NCBI RefSeq assembly: GCF_025950235.1
Contig: NZ_JAPDDT010000009.1
Location: 162,303-226,302 of the forward strand
Reading direction: 5' to 3'
Source of the DNA: Luteolibacter arcticus
GTDB lineage: Bacteria > Verrucomicrobiota > Verrucomicrobiia > Verrucomicrobiales > Akkermansiaceae
DNA length: 64,000 nucleotides
Each line of letters begins with the position of its first letter. Positions within the stretch are counted from its first letter, which is position 1. The position numbers and the translations under genes were made by a program. Below, piece after piece: positions 42,246-58,250 of the stretch. The notes under the pieces are model-generated. The model did no database searches, was not told the DNA's origin, and worked only from the letters and a program-made list of their open reading frames with translations.

Positions 42246-42923
42246 TCAGACGAGCCCCGCATCGCCGAGCGCTCGCGCCAACTTGGCCTTGCCCTCGGTT
42301 TCGATCACGCTCCCGTGCCCCGGTATGATCCGGTCGAAGTCCCAAGCCATCAATTCCGCCACCGACTCACGGAACGCCTCCTTGTCCGTGATGCACCAGC
42401 GGAAGATCCGGCTCATCCCGGGATAGCGCTGCAGGCCCGCCACGTGGCGGTGGAAGAAGTGATTCCACGCACTCTCGTCCGGCGGGAAATTGAAGACGAG
42501 ATCCGCCACGATCAAGGTGCGCGACGGCACGTGGAGAAACGCGTGTTCCTCCAGCTTGGGCGCGCCCTTGAGGCGGAGCACCTTCAGCTCCCGATCCCAC
42601 TCCGGGGGGGTCGGCAACAGCGGCGCGGTCTTGAAACGCACCACCTCGCTGAAGCCCGGCGGGCCGAGGAATGGCAGGTCAGGGAAATGCCCCTTTCCTT
42701 CCTTCGCGTAGGTGTCATGCAGAAGCATCGCCTCCACCAGCCAGCCCGGTTCTCCGACCCCGCGGATGGCACTCAGGTCCCCGGGCGAAAACGGAGCCAT
42801 CGAGTGAATCACCAGCTTGCCGCTGGCCAGACGGATCACGGTCACGGTGCGCCCGTGCGACGTCCCGAGAATTTTCAGCGGATAACGCAACGTCCACAGG
42901 TCGGCTGACAATTCCTTCATCAT
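42246..42923 (-). CDS. Metallo-beta-lactamase-fold protein (DUF4336-like)
   Basis: The 225-residue protein carries an MBL-like fold with eroded metal motif: LRLPLKILGTSHGRTVTVIR and HSMAPFSPGD at the start, LHDTYAKEGKGHFPDLPFLG, TLIVADLVFNFPPDESAW and IIPGHGSVIE at the end. The HxHxDH motif of active MBL enzymes is not present, as in DUF4336 proteins, so hydrolase activity is doubtful. It is divergent from the sensor-kinase gene (about 110 bases between starts). Confidence 0.75.
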   Translation of the reverse strand: MMKELSADLWTLRYPLKILGTSHGRTVTVIRLASGKLVIHSMAPFSPGDLSAIRGVGEPGWLVEAMLLHDTYAKEGKGHFPDLPFLGPPGFSEVVRFKTAPLLPTPPEWDRELKVLRLKGAPKLEEHAFLHVPSRTLIVADLVFNFPPDESAWNHFFHRHVAGLQRYPGMSRIFRWCITDKEAFRESVAELMAWDFDRIIPGHGSVIETEGKAKLARALGDAGLV

Positions 42924-43034
42924 GACTCCTGGGGATTGATTCTTGATTTACGGCGCAGAAAGCACGATCTCCTGATCGTGGGAAAAGCCCCGGCCTTGCG
43001 CCCCGACGCGACCGGGAATCTCCCGCTCCGACCT

Positions 43035-45287
43035 ATGGCCTCGACCCCGAAATCTCCCAAACCGGCTACGTCATCCGCAGGCGAAATCTCTCGCCAGAAG
43101 ATGACCGCCGACCTCGAAGATACCCGTCTGCTGCAAGATCTGGGCGCGCGGCTGGTCGATGAAGACAACATTGACGCCATCTATCAGGAGATCCTCGCGG
43201 CTGCAATCACCCTGACCCGCGCCGACGCCGGCGTGGTTCAGATTTTGGATCCGGCGAGTGGCGATCTCTCGGTGCTCGCCGCCAAGGGGTTCGAGGAGGA
43301 TCTCGTGGTCCGCTTTCAGCGGGTCGATGCCAACTCCCCCACCTCGTGTGGCCTCGCCTTGAGATCGAACCAGCGGGCCTACATCGATTTCGACACCCCC
43401 GGCGAATCCAGTCCCGCGCTGGGGCTGCTCTCCAGCGCGGGCTTTCGATCGGCACAATCGACGCCATTGACCAGCCGGGCCGGCACCCTGATCGGAATGC
43501 TCACGACCCACTGGCATCACCGGCATCGCCTCGAAGACCGCCAGCTCCAGTTCCTCGACTTGTTGGCGAGGCAAGCCGCCGACTTGATTCTTCACCGCCA
43601 GTTGGAACAAACGCGGCGCGCTCAGGAGGACCTGCTCGCAGCCGACCTCGCCGACTCAAAGCAGCTCCAGCAGATCAGCAGCCGGCTGCTGGTGGAAGAC
43701 GAGCTGGATGCGATCTACAGTGAACTCGTCGATGCCGCCATCATCCTGGTCAAGGCGGACGCAGGCAGCTTGCAGCGCTTCGATGCCGAAGCGGACGAGC
43801 TGGAGCTGCTGTCATGGCGCGGTTTCGCTTCGGAGTCCGCAATCTCTTGGCAACGCGTGCGAACAGCCTCGGGCGGTGCCGCTGGAATCGCCCTGAAGGA
43901 AGAACGCCGCATCGTGATTCCCGACATTGGAAGTGGCGACTCCCCTCTCTTGCCCGACGCGGTCGCCGACTACAGCCGCTCCAATCTGCGCGCCGTCCAA
44001 GCGACGCCACTGATGTCGCGAAGCGGAAAACCACTCGGAATCCTGTCCACATATTGGCGTCAAAACCGCCACCCCACGGAACGCGACCTCCGGCTGCTCG
44101 ATATCATGGCGCGCCAAGCCGCGGATCTCATCGAGCGCCGGACCGCCGAAGACGCCCTGCGCGATTCCGAGCGGCGCTACCGCGCCCTGTTCGACTCGAT
44201 CGACGAAGGCTTCTGCACGGTCGAGATGATCTTTGATGCAGCCGGGCACCCGACTGACTATCGCTTCCTGCAGGTGAATCCCTCGTTTGTCCGGCTCACC
44301 GGCATCACCGATGCGGTGGGACGGACGATGCGCGAGATCTCTTCGGACCACGAAGAACATTGGTTCGAGAGCTACGGCCGTATCGCGCGGACGGGCCAGC
44401 CGGAACGGTTTGTGGCCCAAGCGCAGCAACTCCAACGCTGGTATGATGTGTATGCCCTCCGGGTGGATGATCCCGCGCTGGGCCACGTGGCGGTCCTATT
44501 CAACGACGTCACCCGGCGTGTCCAAACAGAGGAACAGCTCCGCCAGGCGCACGACGTCCTTGAGTCGCGGGTGAAGGAACGGACACATGAGCTGGCATCT
44601 ACCCTCAAACGTCTTCAGGATGAGGTCGAAGGCCGAAAAAAAATCGAGCGGGAGCGCCGCGAACTGCTCCAGCGCATTGTCCACCTTCAGGAAGCGGAAC
44701 GAGCCCGCGTCGCCCGCGAACTCCACGACAACCTCGGCCAACATATGGTCGCCGTGTTGATGCACTTGGAAGGATTCCAGCGCCGCCTTTCGCAGTCCGG
44801 CGACGACGCGGCGAGTTACGATCTCAGCGAGTTCCGCAAGGTGGTGGATGTCCTGATCAAAGCGACTCACCGGCAGTCGTGGGAATTGCGGCCCGCCGAA
44901 CTCGATGAGTTGGGCTTGGAAGTCGCCATCGACAACTACATCTTCCACTGGAGTGAAACAACCGGGATACCGGTGGACTTTCGCGCCGAGAGTTCGGGCG
45001 ACCGCCAACTGGAGCCGGAGCAAATGATCGCGCTTTACCGGGTTACCCAGGAAGCCTTGACCAATGTCGCGCGGCACGCGCACGCAACCCACATCGACAT
45101 CGAACTTGACCTCGGCCGACCGGTCTGCGTTTCGATTCGCGACAACGGAGTAGGTTTCGATCCCGCCAAGATCAAAAGGCGGCTGGGACTGTTAGGCATG
45201 CAGGAGCGGCTGGATATCGCAGGCGGGACCTTGACCATCCAAGCCGCGTCACAACGTGGCACGTGCATCCGGGCGTGCATCCCGTAG
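43035..45287 (+). CDS. Soluble GAF-GAF-PAS HisKA_3 histidine kinase, 750 aa
   Basis: No membrane segment is present. Two GAF domains (about 30-190 and 200-370) share internal similarity (both open with QDL/QQISSRLLVED...DAIYxE). A PAS domain follows (about 385-505; YRALFDSIDEGFCTVEMIFD), then a coiled linker and a HisKA_3 with phospho-acceptor His564 (RVARELHDNLGQHM) and HATPase (VTQEALTNVARHAHA, DNGVGFDPAKIKRRLGLLGM). The kinase core belongs to the NarX/DegS group. No regulator adjoins; the orphan NarL-type regulator at 36437-37093 is a candidate. The start at 43035 was preferred over 42936. Confidence 0.92.
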   Translation: MASTPKSPKPATSSAGEISRQKMTADLEDTRLLQDLGARLVDEDNIDAIYQEILAAAITLTRADAGVVQILDPASGDLSVLAAKGFEEDLVVRFQRVDANSPTSCGLALRSNQRAYIDFDTPGESSPALGLLSSAGFRSAQSTPLTSRAGTLIGMLTTHWHHRHRLEDRQLQFLDLLARQAADLILHRQLEQTRRAQEDLLAADLADSKQLQQISSRLLVEDELDAIYSELVDAAIILVKADAGSLQRFDAEADELELLSWRGFASESAISWQRVRTASGGAAGIALKEERRIVIPDIGSGDSPLLPDAVADYSRSNLRAVQATPLMSRSGKPLGILSTYWRQNRHPTERDLRLLDIMARQAADLIERRTAEDALRDSERRYRALFDSIDEGFCTVEMIFDAAGHPTDYRFLQVNPSFVRLTGITDAVGRTMREISSDHEEHWFESYGRIARTGQPERFVAQAQQLQRWYDVYALRVDDPALGHVAVLFNDVTRRVQTEEQLRQAHDVLESRVKERTHELASTLKRLQDEVEGRKKIERERRELLQRIVHLQEAERARVARELHDNLGQHMVAVLMHLEGFQRRLSQSGDDAASYDLSEFRKVVDVLIKATHRQSWELRPAELDELGLEVAIDNYIFHWSETTGIPVDFRAESSGDRQLEPEQMIALYRVTQEALTNVARHAHATHIDIELDLGRPVCVSIRDNGVGFDPAKIKRRLGLLGMQERLDIAGGTLTIQAASQRGTCIRACIP

Positions 45288-45301
45288 GGGCGGTTCGGCG
45301 C

Positions 45302-45336
45302 AAAAAAAGCGGGCACCCCGCCGAAGCGGAGTGCCC
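45302..45336 (-). terminator. Strong intrinsic terminator of the small-lipoprotein gene
   Basis: On the minus strand an 11-bp stem (GGGCACTCCGC with GCGGGGTGCCC, one G-T pair) has a TTCG tetraloop and is followed by GCTTTTTTT. It lies 19 bases after the stop at 45355. Confidence 0.9.
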
Positions 45337-45354
45337 TTGCCCGGCCGACCCGGT

Positions 45355-45522
45355 TCAGTCAGTTGTGATGGTCTCCTCCGTGGTTACGGAGTTGCCCCAG
45401 CCGTCCGATTCGGTGGTGGTCGTCGTTGTGGCGGAAGAGCCACCCGTGGGTTCCACGTAGGTGCAATTTCCAAAGGCAAGGACTGCCAACGACAGGCCAG
45501 CGAGTTTGAAGATGGTTTTCAT
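45355..45522 (-). CDS. Small lipoprotein, 55 aa
   Basis: The leader MKTIFKLAGLSLAVLAFGNC has a lipobox-like AFGNC (Cys20). The rest is Thr/Ser-rich (TTTTTTESDGWGNSVTTEET). It follows a small membrane-protein gene by 20 bases on the same strand and ends at a strong terminator. Function unknown. Confidence 0.7.
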   Translation of the reverse strand: MKTIFKLAGLSLAVLAFGNCTYVEPTGGSSATTTTTTESDGWGNSVTTEETITTD

Positions 45523-45542
45523 GGTAGGTTCAGGGTTGTGGT

Positions 45543-45743
45543 TCATTCGACTTTGTTGATGACCGTCCCACCGCTTCCGGAGCCACGAGGTCCGCCGGTA
45601 CGGGCGGCTCCCATGATACCGAGAGCAAGGACGACGGCTCCCATCACGCCGACCCACACCGAGGGGATCCCGATCAAGGTGGCGGCATAGCACAGCGCTC
45701 CCAACAGAATGAGGGAGCCAAGGATGTAGAGCATGATTCTCAT
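45543..45743 (-). CDS. Small membrane protein, 66 aa
   Basis: Two hydrophobic segments (MLYILGSLILLGALCYAATL and VWVGVMGAVVLALGIMGA) are joined by a short loop and followed by a Gly-rich tail (GGPRGSGSGGTV). It precedes the small-lipoprotein gene; the two form a bicistronic unit. No family recognised. Confidence 0.68.
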   Translation of the reverse strand: MRIMLYILGSLILLGALCYAATLIGIPSVWVGVMGAVVLALGIMGAARTGGPRGSGSGGTVINKVE

Positions 45744-45904
45744 GGTAGTGTCCCGATAGCAGATGCGGTACCCCGGCTCCGCCTAGACCCTGAAGCTACT
45801 GAAAATACGCAGGTTACGAATCAACGCCTAGATCAGACCAAGCTCTAACCCCCTCCCCTCCGCGCAACTTGCACAGGCTAGCAGGACCTCCTGCAACCTT
45901 TCCC

Positions 45905-46171
45905 TTACTCTTCGGTCTCTCCGTTCTTCAGGAAGCTCGCTGGCGACTCTTGCAGGCGAGCAAGCTGTTCCGAAAGCGTCTGCACCTGCCGTTCTAACAT
46001 CTCAAGCATTCGTTCCCATTGGGGTGGGGCCGTGGATGCCGCCTGAAGCTGGCGCATCACGGCCACCGTCGTGAACATTGATGACAATGGCGTCCGCATG
46101 TCATGCACGGCCTGCGGAATAATCTTCTCCCACGGGGGGGCAACAGGATCGGGGTTGGAAGGGTGGCTCAC
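45905..46171 (-). CDS. Free-standing histidine-kinase dimerisation (HisKA-like) protein, 88 aa
   Basis: The protein is only a two-helix DHp-like unit: helix 1 carries an H-box (PQAVHDMRTPLSSMFTTVA, His23) and helix 2 is EMLERQVQTLSEQLARLQES. There is no HATPase domain and no sensor domain. It could be phosphorylated in trans, or block kinase dimerisation, or be a relic. It lies 230 bases upstream of the poly-HAMP kinase, divergent. The start and stop are ordinary and the length fits a two-helix hairpin exactly. Confidence 0.7.
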   Translation of the reverse strand: MSHPSNPDPVAPPWEKIIPQAVHDMRTPLSSMFTTVAVMRQLQAASTAPPQWERMLEMLERQVQTLSEQLARLQESPASFLKNGETEE

Positions 46172-46404
46172 CGACCGCTGATGTCGTCTAGCAACTAACG
46201 CTTTTCAAGGAGAAGTCCGGACGAAAACACGCGCCCGGAAAATTGCGAAATGCGCTCCTTGAATGCGTATTGCACGAATCGGGTGATCTAACTACTCGCC
46301 CCCCTGCGGGGATGTCGCTTGGCAATCAAGCATGAGCACGATCTCGCCTCATAGGAACGCCTCCTGCGAAAGGGCGTGGTTTGCCCCGCTTTTGACATCG
46401 ATCC

Positions 46405-52673
<6,269 letters not shown>

Positions 52674-52677
<4 letters not shown>

Positions 52678-54845
52678 CCCATTTCGTCCGCAACGAGCGC
52701 CCCATGCAGGAGAACTCCCAGACCGCGAGCATCCTTCTGGTCGATGACCGGCCGGACAAGCTGCTTGCCTTGGAGGCGATCCTGGAAGGGCTTCACCAGA
52801 AGCTGGTGAAGGTGCGTTCCGGCGACGAGGCCCTGCGCCAGCTCCTGCTCCAGGACTTCGCGGTCATCCTGCTGGACGTGAACATGCCGGGCCTGGATGG
52901 CTTTGAAACGGCGGCATTGATTCGCAAGCGCAGGCGCTCCGAGACGACGCCCATCATCTTCATCAGCGCCATCAACGACACCGACAACCACGTTTCGCGC
53001 GGCTACTCGCTCGGTGCCGTGGACTACATCCTCACCCCGGTCATCCCCGAAATCCTGCGCGCCAAGATCGCAGTTTTCGTAGAGCTCTATCTCAAAACCG
53101 AACAGGTGAAGCGCCAGGCGGAGGAGCACGCCCAGCTTCTTCAGGAGCAGGATGCTCGCGCCCGTGCCGAAGTGGAAAAGGAACGCATGGCCTTCCTCGC
53201 GGAGGCCAGCAACGTCCTCGCCGGCTCGCTCGACTACGAACAAACGTTCTCCAATCTCGCGCGCCTGATCGTGCCGCGCCTCGCGGAGTTCTGTCTGATC
53301 GACCGGCTCGATGACGCTGGCCATCTCCACCAGGTGGCCGTGGCTCACCGCGATCCGCATCAGGAAGCCGTGCTGCGGCAGATCCGCTATCCCGAGTCGG
53401 GCGAGAACTCCCATGGTGCCCTTCGCGTGTTCAAAACCGGCATGCCTTTCGTTAGAAACCGTGTCGATGACAGCGTCCTCAGCGATCTGGCACCCGAAGC
53501 CGACCGGGCAGTGCTCCGCTTGCTGAAACCCGCCGCCTTCGCCGCAGTACCACTCACCGCACGCGGGCGCGTCATTGGCTCGATCACCATGGTGCGCACC
53601 GACCCGCACCACGAGTTCGACGATGACGACCTCTGGCTGGCAGACGAGCTGGCGCATCGCTCCGCGCTAGCGCTCGACAATGTCGAACTCTACCGCCGCG
53701 CAAACCGGGCGCGGGAGGAAGCGGAAACTGCGAACCGGGCAAAGGACCGATTTCTTGCGATGCTCAGCCACGAGCTGCGCACGCCGCTGACGCCGGTCAT
53801 CACCCATCTCTTCAATCTTTCCGCGGACGAGCGGATGCCGAAGGAACTCCATCATTCGCTTGATGTCATCCGCCGCAACGTCGAACTGGAAGCGCGCCTG
53901 ATCGACGATCTGTTAGACCTCAGCCGCGTGGGCAGCGGCAAGTTCCACTTGGAATCGACCGTGGTGGACATCCACGAGCTGCTGAAAAACGCTTTGGAGA
54001 TCTGCCAGCCCGACATCGAAGCGAAGCAACTCCAACTTAGCCTCGACCTTTCCGCGGAGCAGACCCATGTGAATGCCGACCCGGCGCGTCTTCAGCAGGT
54101 CTTCTGGAACATTGTCAAAAACGCCGTGAAGTTTACGTCCGAGGGCTCCATCCACGTCTCCACCGCCACGACCGACGATGGCTCGGTTAGCATCACCGTC
54201 CGCGACACCGGCGTGGGTATCGAACCCTCCTTGCTGGATCGGGTCTTTCATCCCTTCGAGCAGGCGGAGCGTGGCGTGCAGGGCGGCCTCGGCCTCGGCT
54301 TGGCCATCACGAAAGCCTTGGTAGAACTACATTCCGGCCGCATCACCTTGGAAAGCAGCGGGCAGGGTCACGGCACGACGGTCACGGTGTCGTTACCGAT
54401 CGCCCACGAAGCGCCGGCCGCCGCTCCCGAACGCCGCCCCGCCGCGATCGAGCCGGGCAAGAAGCTGCGCGTGCTTTTGTTAGAAGACCATCCCGATACC
54501 AACGAAGCCCTGACGATGCTGCTGGAACTCCGGGGCTACACGGTCACTTCGGCGCTCAATGTCACTACGGCCCTCGAGATCGCATCGCGCCAGGACTTCG
54601 ATCTGCTGCTGAGCGATCTCGGACTCCCCGACGGAAGCCCCGGCGAGGTGATGCAAAAGGTGGCGGCGCGCAATGGCACGATTGGCGTCGCTCTCAGCGG
54701 GCTAGGCATGGAGAAGGACTTCGAACAGAGCCGCTCGCTCGGCTTCCGCCATCACCTTGTAAAGCCCGTGGACGTCGGTCGCTTGGAGGAAGTCTTGCAA
54801 GAGTGTGGGAAGTCCGCAGGCAAGCCCGAGACCGCCGCGGTCTAA
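52674..54845 (+). CDS. REC-GAF-HisKA-HATPase-REC hybrid kinase, 723 aa
   Basis: The start overlaps the stop of the poly-HAMP kinase (ATGA). An N-terminal receiver (VDDRPD, acceptor Asp68 in [12 protein letters not shown]; its switch region reads TPV where Lys is usual) is followed by a coiled segment, GAF (about 190-345), HisKA with His366 ([14 protein letters not shown]), HATPase (about 475-590; [22 protein letters not shown]) and a C-terminal receiver with acceptor Asp648 ([11 protein letters not shown]) and Lys in HLVKPVDVG. It probably exchanges phosphate with the poly-HAMP kinase. Confidence 0.94.
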
Positions 54846-54857
54846 CATCCCTGCGCC

Positions 54858-55358
54858 ATGCAAATCGAAGCACGTCTCTTCGCCGATGATGGCGAAACCC
54901 CGAATCATCCCACCCTTCCCCTCGTCATCATGCGCGGCTCCGGCGTCGTCGCGGAAGACGACCCGGCGGGCTGGTTTGAGGAACGCTTTGCCTCCCATGA
55001 TTGGAAGGCCGCCTGGCGCTGGGGCGTTTATCCCTACCACCACTTTCACACCACCAATCACGAGGTGCTTGGCGTGGTCATCGGCGAGGCGAGGCTCATG
55101 CTCGGCGGAGCCCACGGCGAGGAGTTCATCATTCGTCCCGGCGATGTTATCGTCATCCCTGCGGGTGTCGGTCACAAGTGCCTAGAAGCTTCGGACGACT
55201 TCCTCGTTGTCGGTGCGTATCCCCGCGGTGAGAAGCCGGACTTGGTGAAGTCGTCCGGACATGCTGCCGATCGCCAGCGGATCGCCGCCGTGCCCTTGCC
55301 GGCAGAAGATCCGCTCCAGGGAGCGGACGGCCCCTTGTTCGATCACTGGAAAGCCTAG
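54858..55358 (+). CDS. Cupin protein (YjlB-like)
   Basis: The 166-residue single-domain cupin has metal-ligand motifs HHFHTTNHEVLGVVIGEA (three His plus Glu) and GDVIVIPAGVGHK (His). It matches the YjlB type by the N-terminal MQIEARLFADDGETPNHP. It begins 13 bases after the hybrid kinase stop and may be co-transcribed. The substrate is unknown. Confidence 0.85.
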   Translation: MQIEARLFADDGETPNHPTLPLVIMRGSGVVAEDDPAGWFEERFASHDWKAAWRWGVYPYHHFHTTNHEVLGVVIGEARLMLGGAHGEEFIIRPGDVIVIPAGVGHKCLEASDDFLVVGAYPRGEKPDLVKSSGHAADRQRIAAVPLPAEDPLQGADGPLFDHWKA

Positions 55359-55372
55359 CCGCTTTCACTTAC

Positions 55373-55708
55373 TCATCTCGTCGCGGTTACCCGCTTCCCG
55401 ATGACTTCGGCGGCCACGTCCACCTTCTTGATCCGCGGGTCCTTGGGATCGTAGTCCTCGCGCGATCTCGCATAGTGCTGGTCGAGCACCCGTAGGCGAC
55501 GGATTCTCATGCAGCTATACTCCTTCCATCCTTGGCTGGGATCCCACGCCAACAGAACCGGTGCCTGATAGCGCTTGCCCATTCCATGGATGTAGGGCTC
55601 CACGGTGAGAAGTTCTCCGATGTAGTAAAACTCCACAAGCCGGTGCTCGCGGATCGCCCGACGGATCTCTTCCGCGTCGGGCTGGGTGGAATATTGGGGA
55701 ATGTCCAT
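55373..55708 (-). CDS. Hypothetical protein with WYL-like strand pattern, 111 aa
   Basis: The protein (MDIPQYSTQPDAEEIRRAIR) has a beta-rich core (HRLVEFYYIGELLTVEPYIH, QAPVLLAWDPSQGWKEYSCM) similar in layout to WYL-type ligand domains, but I cannot confirm the family. The start could also be 55744 or 55810. It converges with the cupin gene and is divergent from the GH130 gene. Confidence 0.5.
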   Translation of the reverse strand: MDIPQYSTQPDAEEIRRAIREHRLVEFYYIGELLTVEPYIHGMGKRYQAPVLLAWDPSQGWKEYSCMRIRRLRVLDQHYARSREDYDPKDPRIKKVDVAAEVIGKRVTATR

Positions 55709-55927
55709 GGCCTTGCGCCCGGCGGGATAGATCCGGGCAATCATGTAGGCTTTTGCAGATCGCGTGCCCTCGGCCAACATCGTCTGAAAGGCGCTTTTCG
55801 GCTCTCCCATTGAGGGTCTAGCGCTGCAACCCGCCCTCTTCCACGGCAATGTGCATGATGTAGTCATTCTCAACATGAGTCCGACCCCTGCGTGGCCTTG
55901 GCACGACTCCCGCAAAGGAGCCTCGCC

Positions 55928-57067
55928 ATGATTCCCGAATCCGACGCCATCGTTTTTTCCCCGCTCGATGTCGATCTGAGCCGCTCGCCGCTTCGTTCGG
56001 GCATCAGCCGGAAGACCTACGTTCTCGGTGCTTTCAATCCAGGTCTCACCCGGCTTCCGAACGGCAACCTGTTGATGATGGTCCGGATTGCCGAAGCCCT
56101 TCAACAACCGGTAAGCGCCAATGAAATCCACGCCATCCGCTGGGACCCTCGCCAAGGCTATCTCACGGATGGCCATGAACTCGCCTTGGTGGATGCCTCC
56201 GATCCACGCACGTTCCGCCTCCGCGGTCATTCGTCCAAGGTCATGGCCCTCACCTCCTTGTCATGGCTGCTACCGGTCGAACTCGATCCAGACAGCCTCG
56301 AAACAATCGCCATTCACTATGAGAAGGCGATCGCCCCTGCGGCCAGCTATCAGGAATACGGAGTGGAGGACGCCCGCATCTCGAAGGTGGATGACACGTG
56401 GTACATGACCACCTGCTCGGTCAGCGCCGAACGGCATTCCACCACTCTGTACACGTCGCAGGATGGCCTGAACTACGGGCTTCAGGGCATCGTCCTCGAT
56501 CACCAAAACAAGGACATGCTGATCTTCGAGGGGAAGATCGGCGGCAAGTTCCACGCGCTCACCCGTCCCTTGGGTGACCTCTACTTCGCCTATCCTCCGG
56601 CCAGCGAGTTCGAGTCGGGGCCCTCGATCAATCTCGCATCCTCGCCCGATGCACTCCATTGGAAACCTGCCGACACGCCCTTGATCCGTCCGCGCAAGGG
56701 TTCCTCCTCAGTCATGCGCATCGGCGGCGGCACGCCCCCCATCCGCACCTCGCGGGGATGGCTGATGCTCTACCATGGCGTGCAGCCCGGCACACTCGTC
56801 GGCACCTACCGGACGTTTCACGCTTTCCTCGATGGAGACGATCCCTCATCCGTGCTGGCCGTTCACGATAGCCGACCCTTGTTAGAGTCACGGCCGGAGC
56901 TTACCGAGCACCTCCGCGATCTCCGTTATCTGGAAGGAGTCGTCTTCACGACTGGTTTGGTCGATGCGGGCGATCACTTCATCGTGGCATCCGGTGAGGA
57001 CGATCTTGCATGCCGCGTCACCCGCATCCCGAAACCTGAGTTCGGCCTCGACCCGCACGGCACCTGA
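55928..57067 (+). CDS. GH130 family glycoside phosphorylase, 379 aa
   Basis: The protein fits the standard GH130 length and blades: LGAFNPGLTRLPNGNLLMMV, ASYQEYGVEDARISKVDDTW (catalytic Asp region), MLIFEGKIGGKFHALTRPLG, GGTPPIRTSRGWLMLYHGVQ. Mannosylphosphorylase activity on a beta-mannoside is the most common reaction in the family. It is the second GH130 gene of this window, with a shorter N-terminus than the one at 32081. It lies after the kinase/cupin block. Confidence 0.9.
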   Translation: MIPESDAIVFSPLDVDLSRSPLRSGISRKTYVLGAFNPGLTRLPNGNLLMMVRIAEALQQPVSANEIHAIRWDPRQGYLTDGHELALVDASDPRTFRLRGHSSKVMALTSLSWLLPVELDPDSLETIAIHYEKAIAPAASYQEYGVEDARISKVDDTWYMTTCSVSAERHSTTLYTSQDGLNYGLQGIVLDHQNKDMLIFEGKIGGKFHALTRPLGDLYFAYPPASEFESGPSINLASSPDALHWKPADTPLIRPRKGSSSVMRIGGGTPPIRTSRGWLMLYHGVQPGTLVGTYRTFHAFLDGDDPSSVLAVHDSRPLLESRPELTEHLRDLRYLEGVVFTTGLVDAGDHFIVASGEDDLACRVTRIPKPEFGLDPHGT

Positions 57068-57082
57068 TCGATCCACTCGACC

Positions 57083-57307
57083 TCATTCCGCGACCTCGAC
57101 TGCCACGCACCGAGGAGAAGCCTCTTCTTCTACCGCAGGGATCCACGCTTCCACCCTCCAATCACTGAACCGCCAGTTCGCTTTGGAGAGGACGTCGATC
57201 GCCGCCCGCGCCAGTCCCTCAGAGGAGTACGCGCCAAAAACTTTGACGCTGTCATCCAAGTCCAGCGCCATTACCAAAAAGCATCCGTTCGTGCCTGCTT
57301 CAGGCAT
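57083..57307 (-). CDS. Hypothetical protein, 74 aa
   Basis: The protein (MPEAGTNGCFLVMALDLDDS) is small and soluble with Trp-rich C-terminal half (ANWRFSDWRVEAWIPAVEEE). I do not recognise a family. It converges with the GH130 gene. Confidence 0.5.
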   Translation of the reverse strand: MPEAGTNGCFLVMALDLDDSVKVFGAYSSEGLARAAIDVLSKANWRFSDWRVEAWIPAVEEEASPRCVAVEVAE

Positions 57308-57323
57308 ATAAGAACAAGCAGGG

Positions 57324-57350
57324 TCCTGCCCGCCTTGACGGCGGACAGGA
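57324..57350 (-). terminator. Hairpin after the DUF1328 gene
   Basis: An 11-bp imperfect stem (TCCTGCCCGCC with GGCGGACAGGA, one mismatch, loop TTGAC) lies 19 bases after the stop at 57369. The T-tract is weak, so it may be a partial terminator. Confidence 0.5.
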
Positions 57351-57368
57351 TCACTCCATGCAAAATCC

Positions 57369-57527
57369 CTAGGCCTTGCGCGAGGTCAACATCGTGACCA
57401 GCCAAATGATCAGGAACAGGACGAAACACACCTTGGCAATCGTCGCGGCCATACCGGCGAGAGAACCGAAGCCCAACACGGCGGCGATGATGGCGACGAC
57501 GAGGAATACTAGTGACCAGTGAAGCAT
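57369..57527 (-). CDS. DUF1328 (YtjA-like) small membrane protein, 52 aa
   Basis: The short frame (MLHWSLVFLVVAIIAAVLGF then GSLAGMAATIAKVCFVLFLI) is the DUF1328 signature: two membrane helices with GFGSLAGMAA between them. It is a widespread stress-associated small protein of unknown mechanism. It was not covered by the longer frames in this region. Confidence 0.9.
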   Translation of the reverse strand: MLHWSLVFLVVAIIAAVLGFGSLAGMAATIAKVCFVLFLIIWLVTMLTSRKA

Positions 57528-57771
57528 AATGATATGGGGTTCGTTTTACCCATAATCCTGTTTGCATCACGGGTGCCAAGCGATGGAACCCGTCCCAACA
57601 GCGGGCCCATCAACCACCACGAGTCTCACAAATACAAAGGGTTACAACCTTTCAAAGCACCGTTCCGACACCGAATCGGTCGTCTCCAAAGGATCGGGCG
57701 AAATGCAAAACGCCGAAACGACCGCGCACCCTGCACGCTTGATGCAGCGCCAGCTTAAAACGCGGCTGCGA

Positions 57772-58250
57772 TCAGAACGAACTCATCCGGTTCGTCAGGC
57801 TCAGGTGCGACTTGCTACCGTTGCCGAAGAGCTGGGTTGGGGAAAACGGTTCCGTCGGAATCTACCACTACACCAATGCCGGCGTGGTTCCACCGCCCCT
57901 TCAGATTCATGCGGTGCCCGGAGGAATTCTTCCACGCGCCCACCAAGGTGCCCGCGGCACCTGCAGCGTAGCCTCGGCGGGCCCCGATGTTTTCTGCCAC
58001 GTTACTCATGCCCTTCCCGCGCTGGGCCATCAGGGTCCTCCCTTCGAAGCCTAATGGGTGAGGTCGCCCGCGCTTCCTTTGCCGAATTTCCCGCCGTTGC
58101 GGCGCATGAATCCGGCGTACTGCCGAGCCAGTTGATCGAGCCCAGCGTGACGTTGCAGCGCCCTTCATCCAGTGCCATTCGGGTCGGGCTTCGTAGCGCT
58201 GCCACCCCGGAATGGTCTCATCCTCCGGTGGACGAACTCGGCCGCGACTC
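57772..58250 (-). pseudogene. Decayed CAP (SCP/PR1) domain gene
   Basis: Several minus-strand frames together spell a CAP domain: LDQLARQYAGFMRRNGGKFG, then GFEGRTLMAQRGKGMSNVAE, AGTLVGAWKNSSGHRMNLKG, RWNHAGIGVVVDSDGTVFP, and after one extra base TQLFGNGSKSHLSLTNRMSS ending at 57772. At least two frameshifts and a stop (LTH-TAG) separate them. CAP proteins are secreted cysteine-rich-family peptidase-like proteins. The gene is not functional. Confidence 0.72.
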
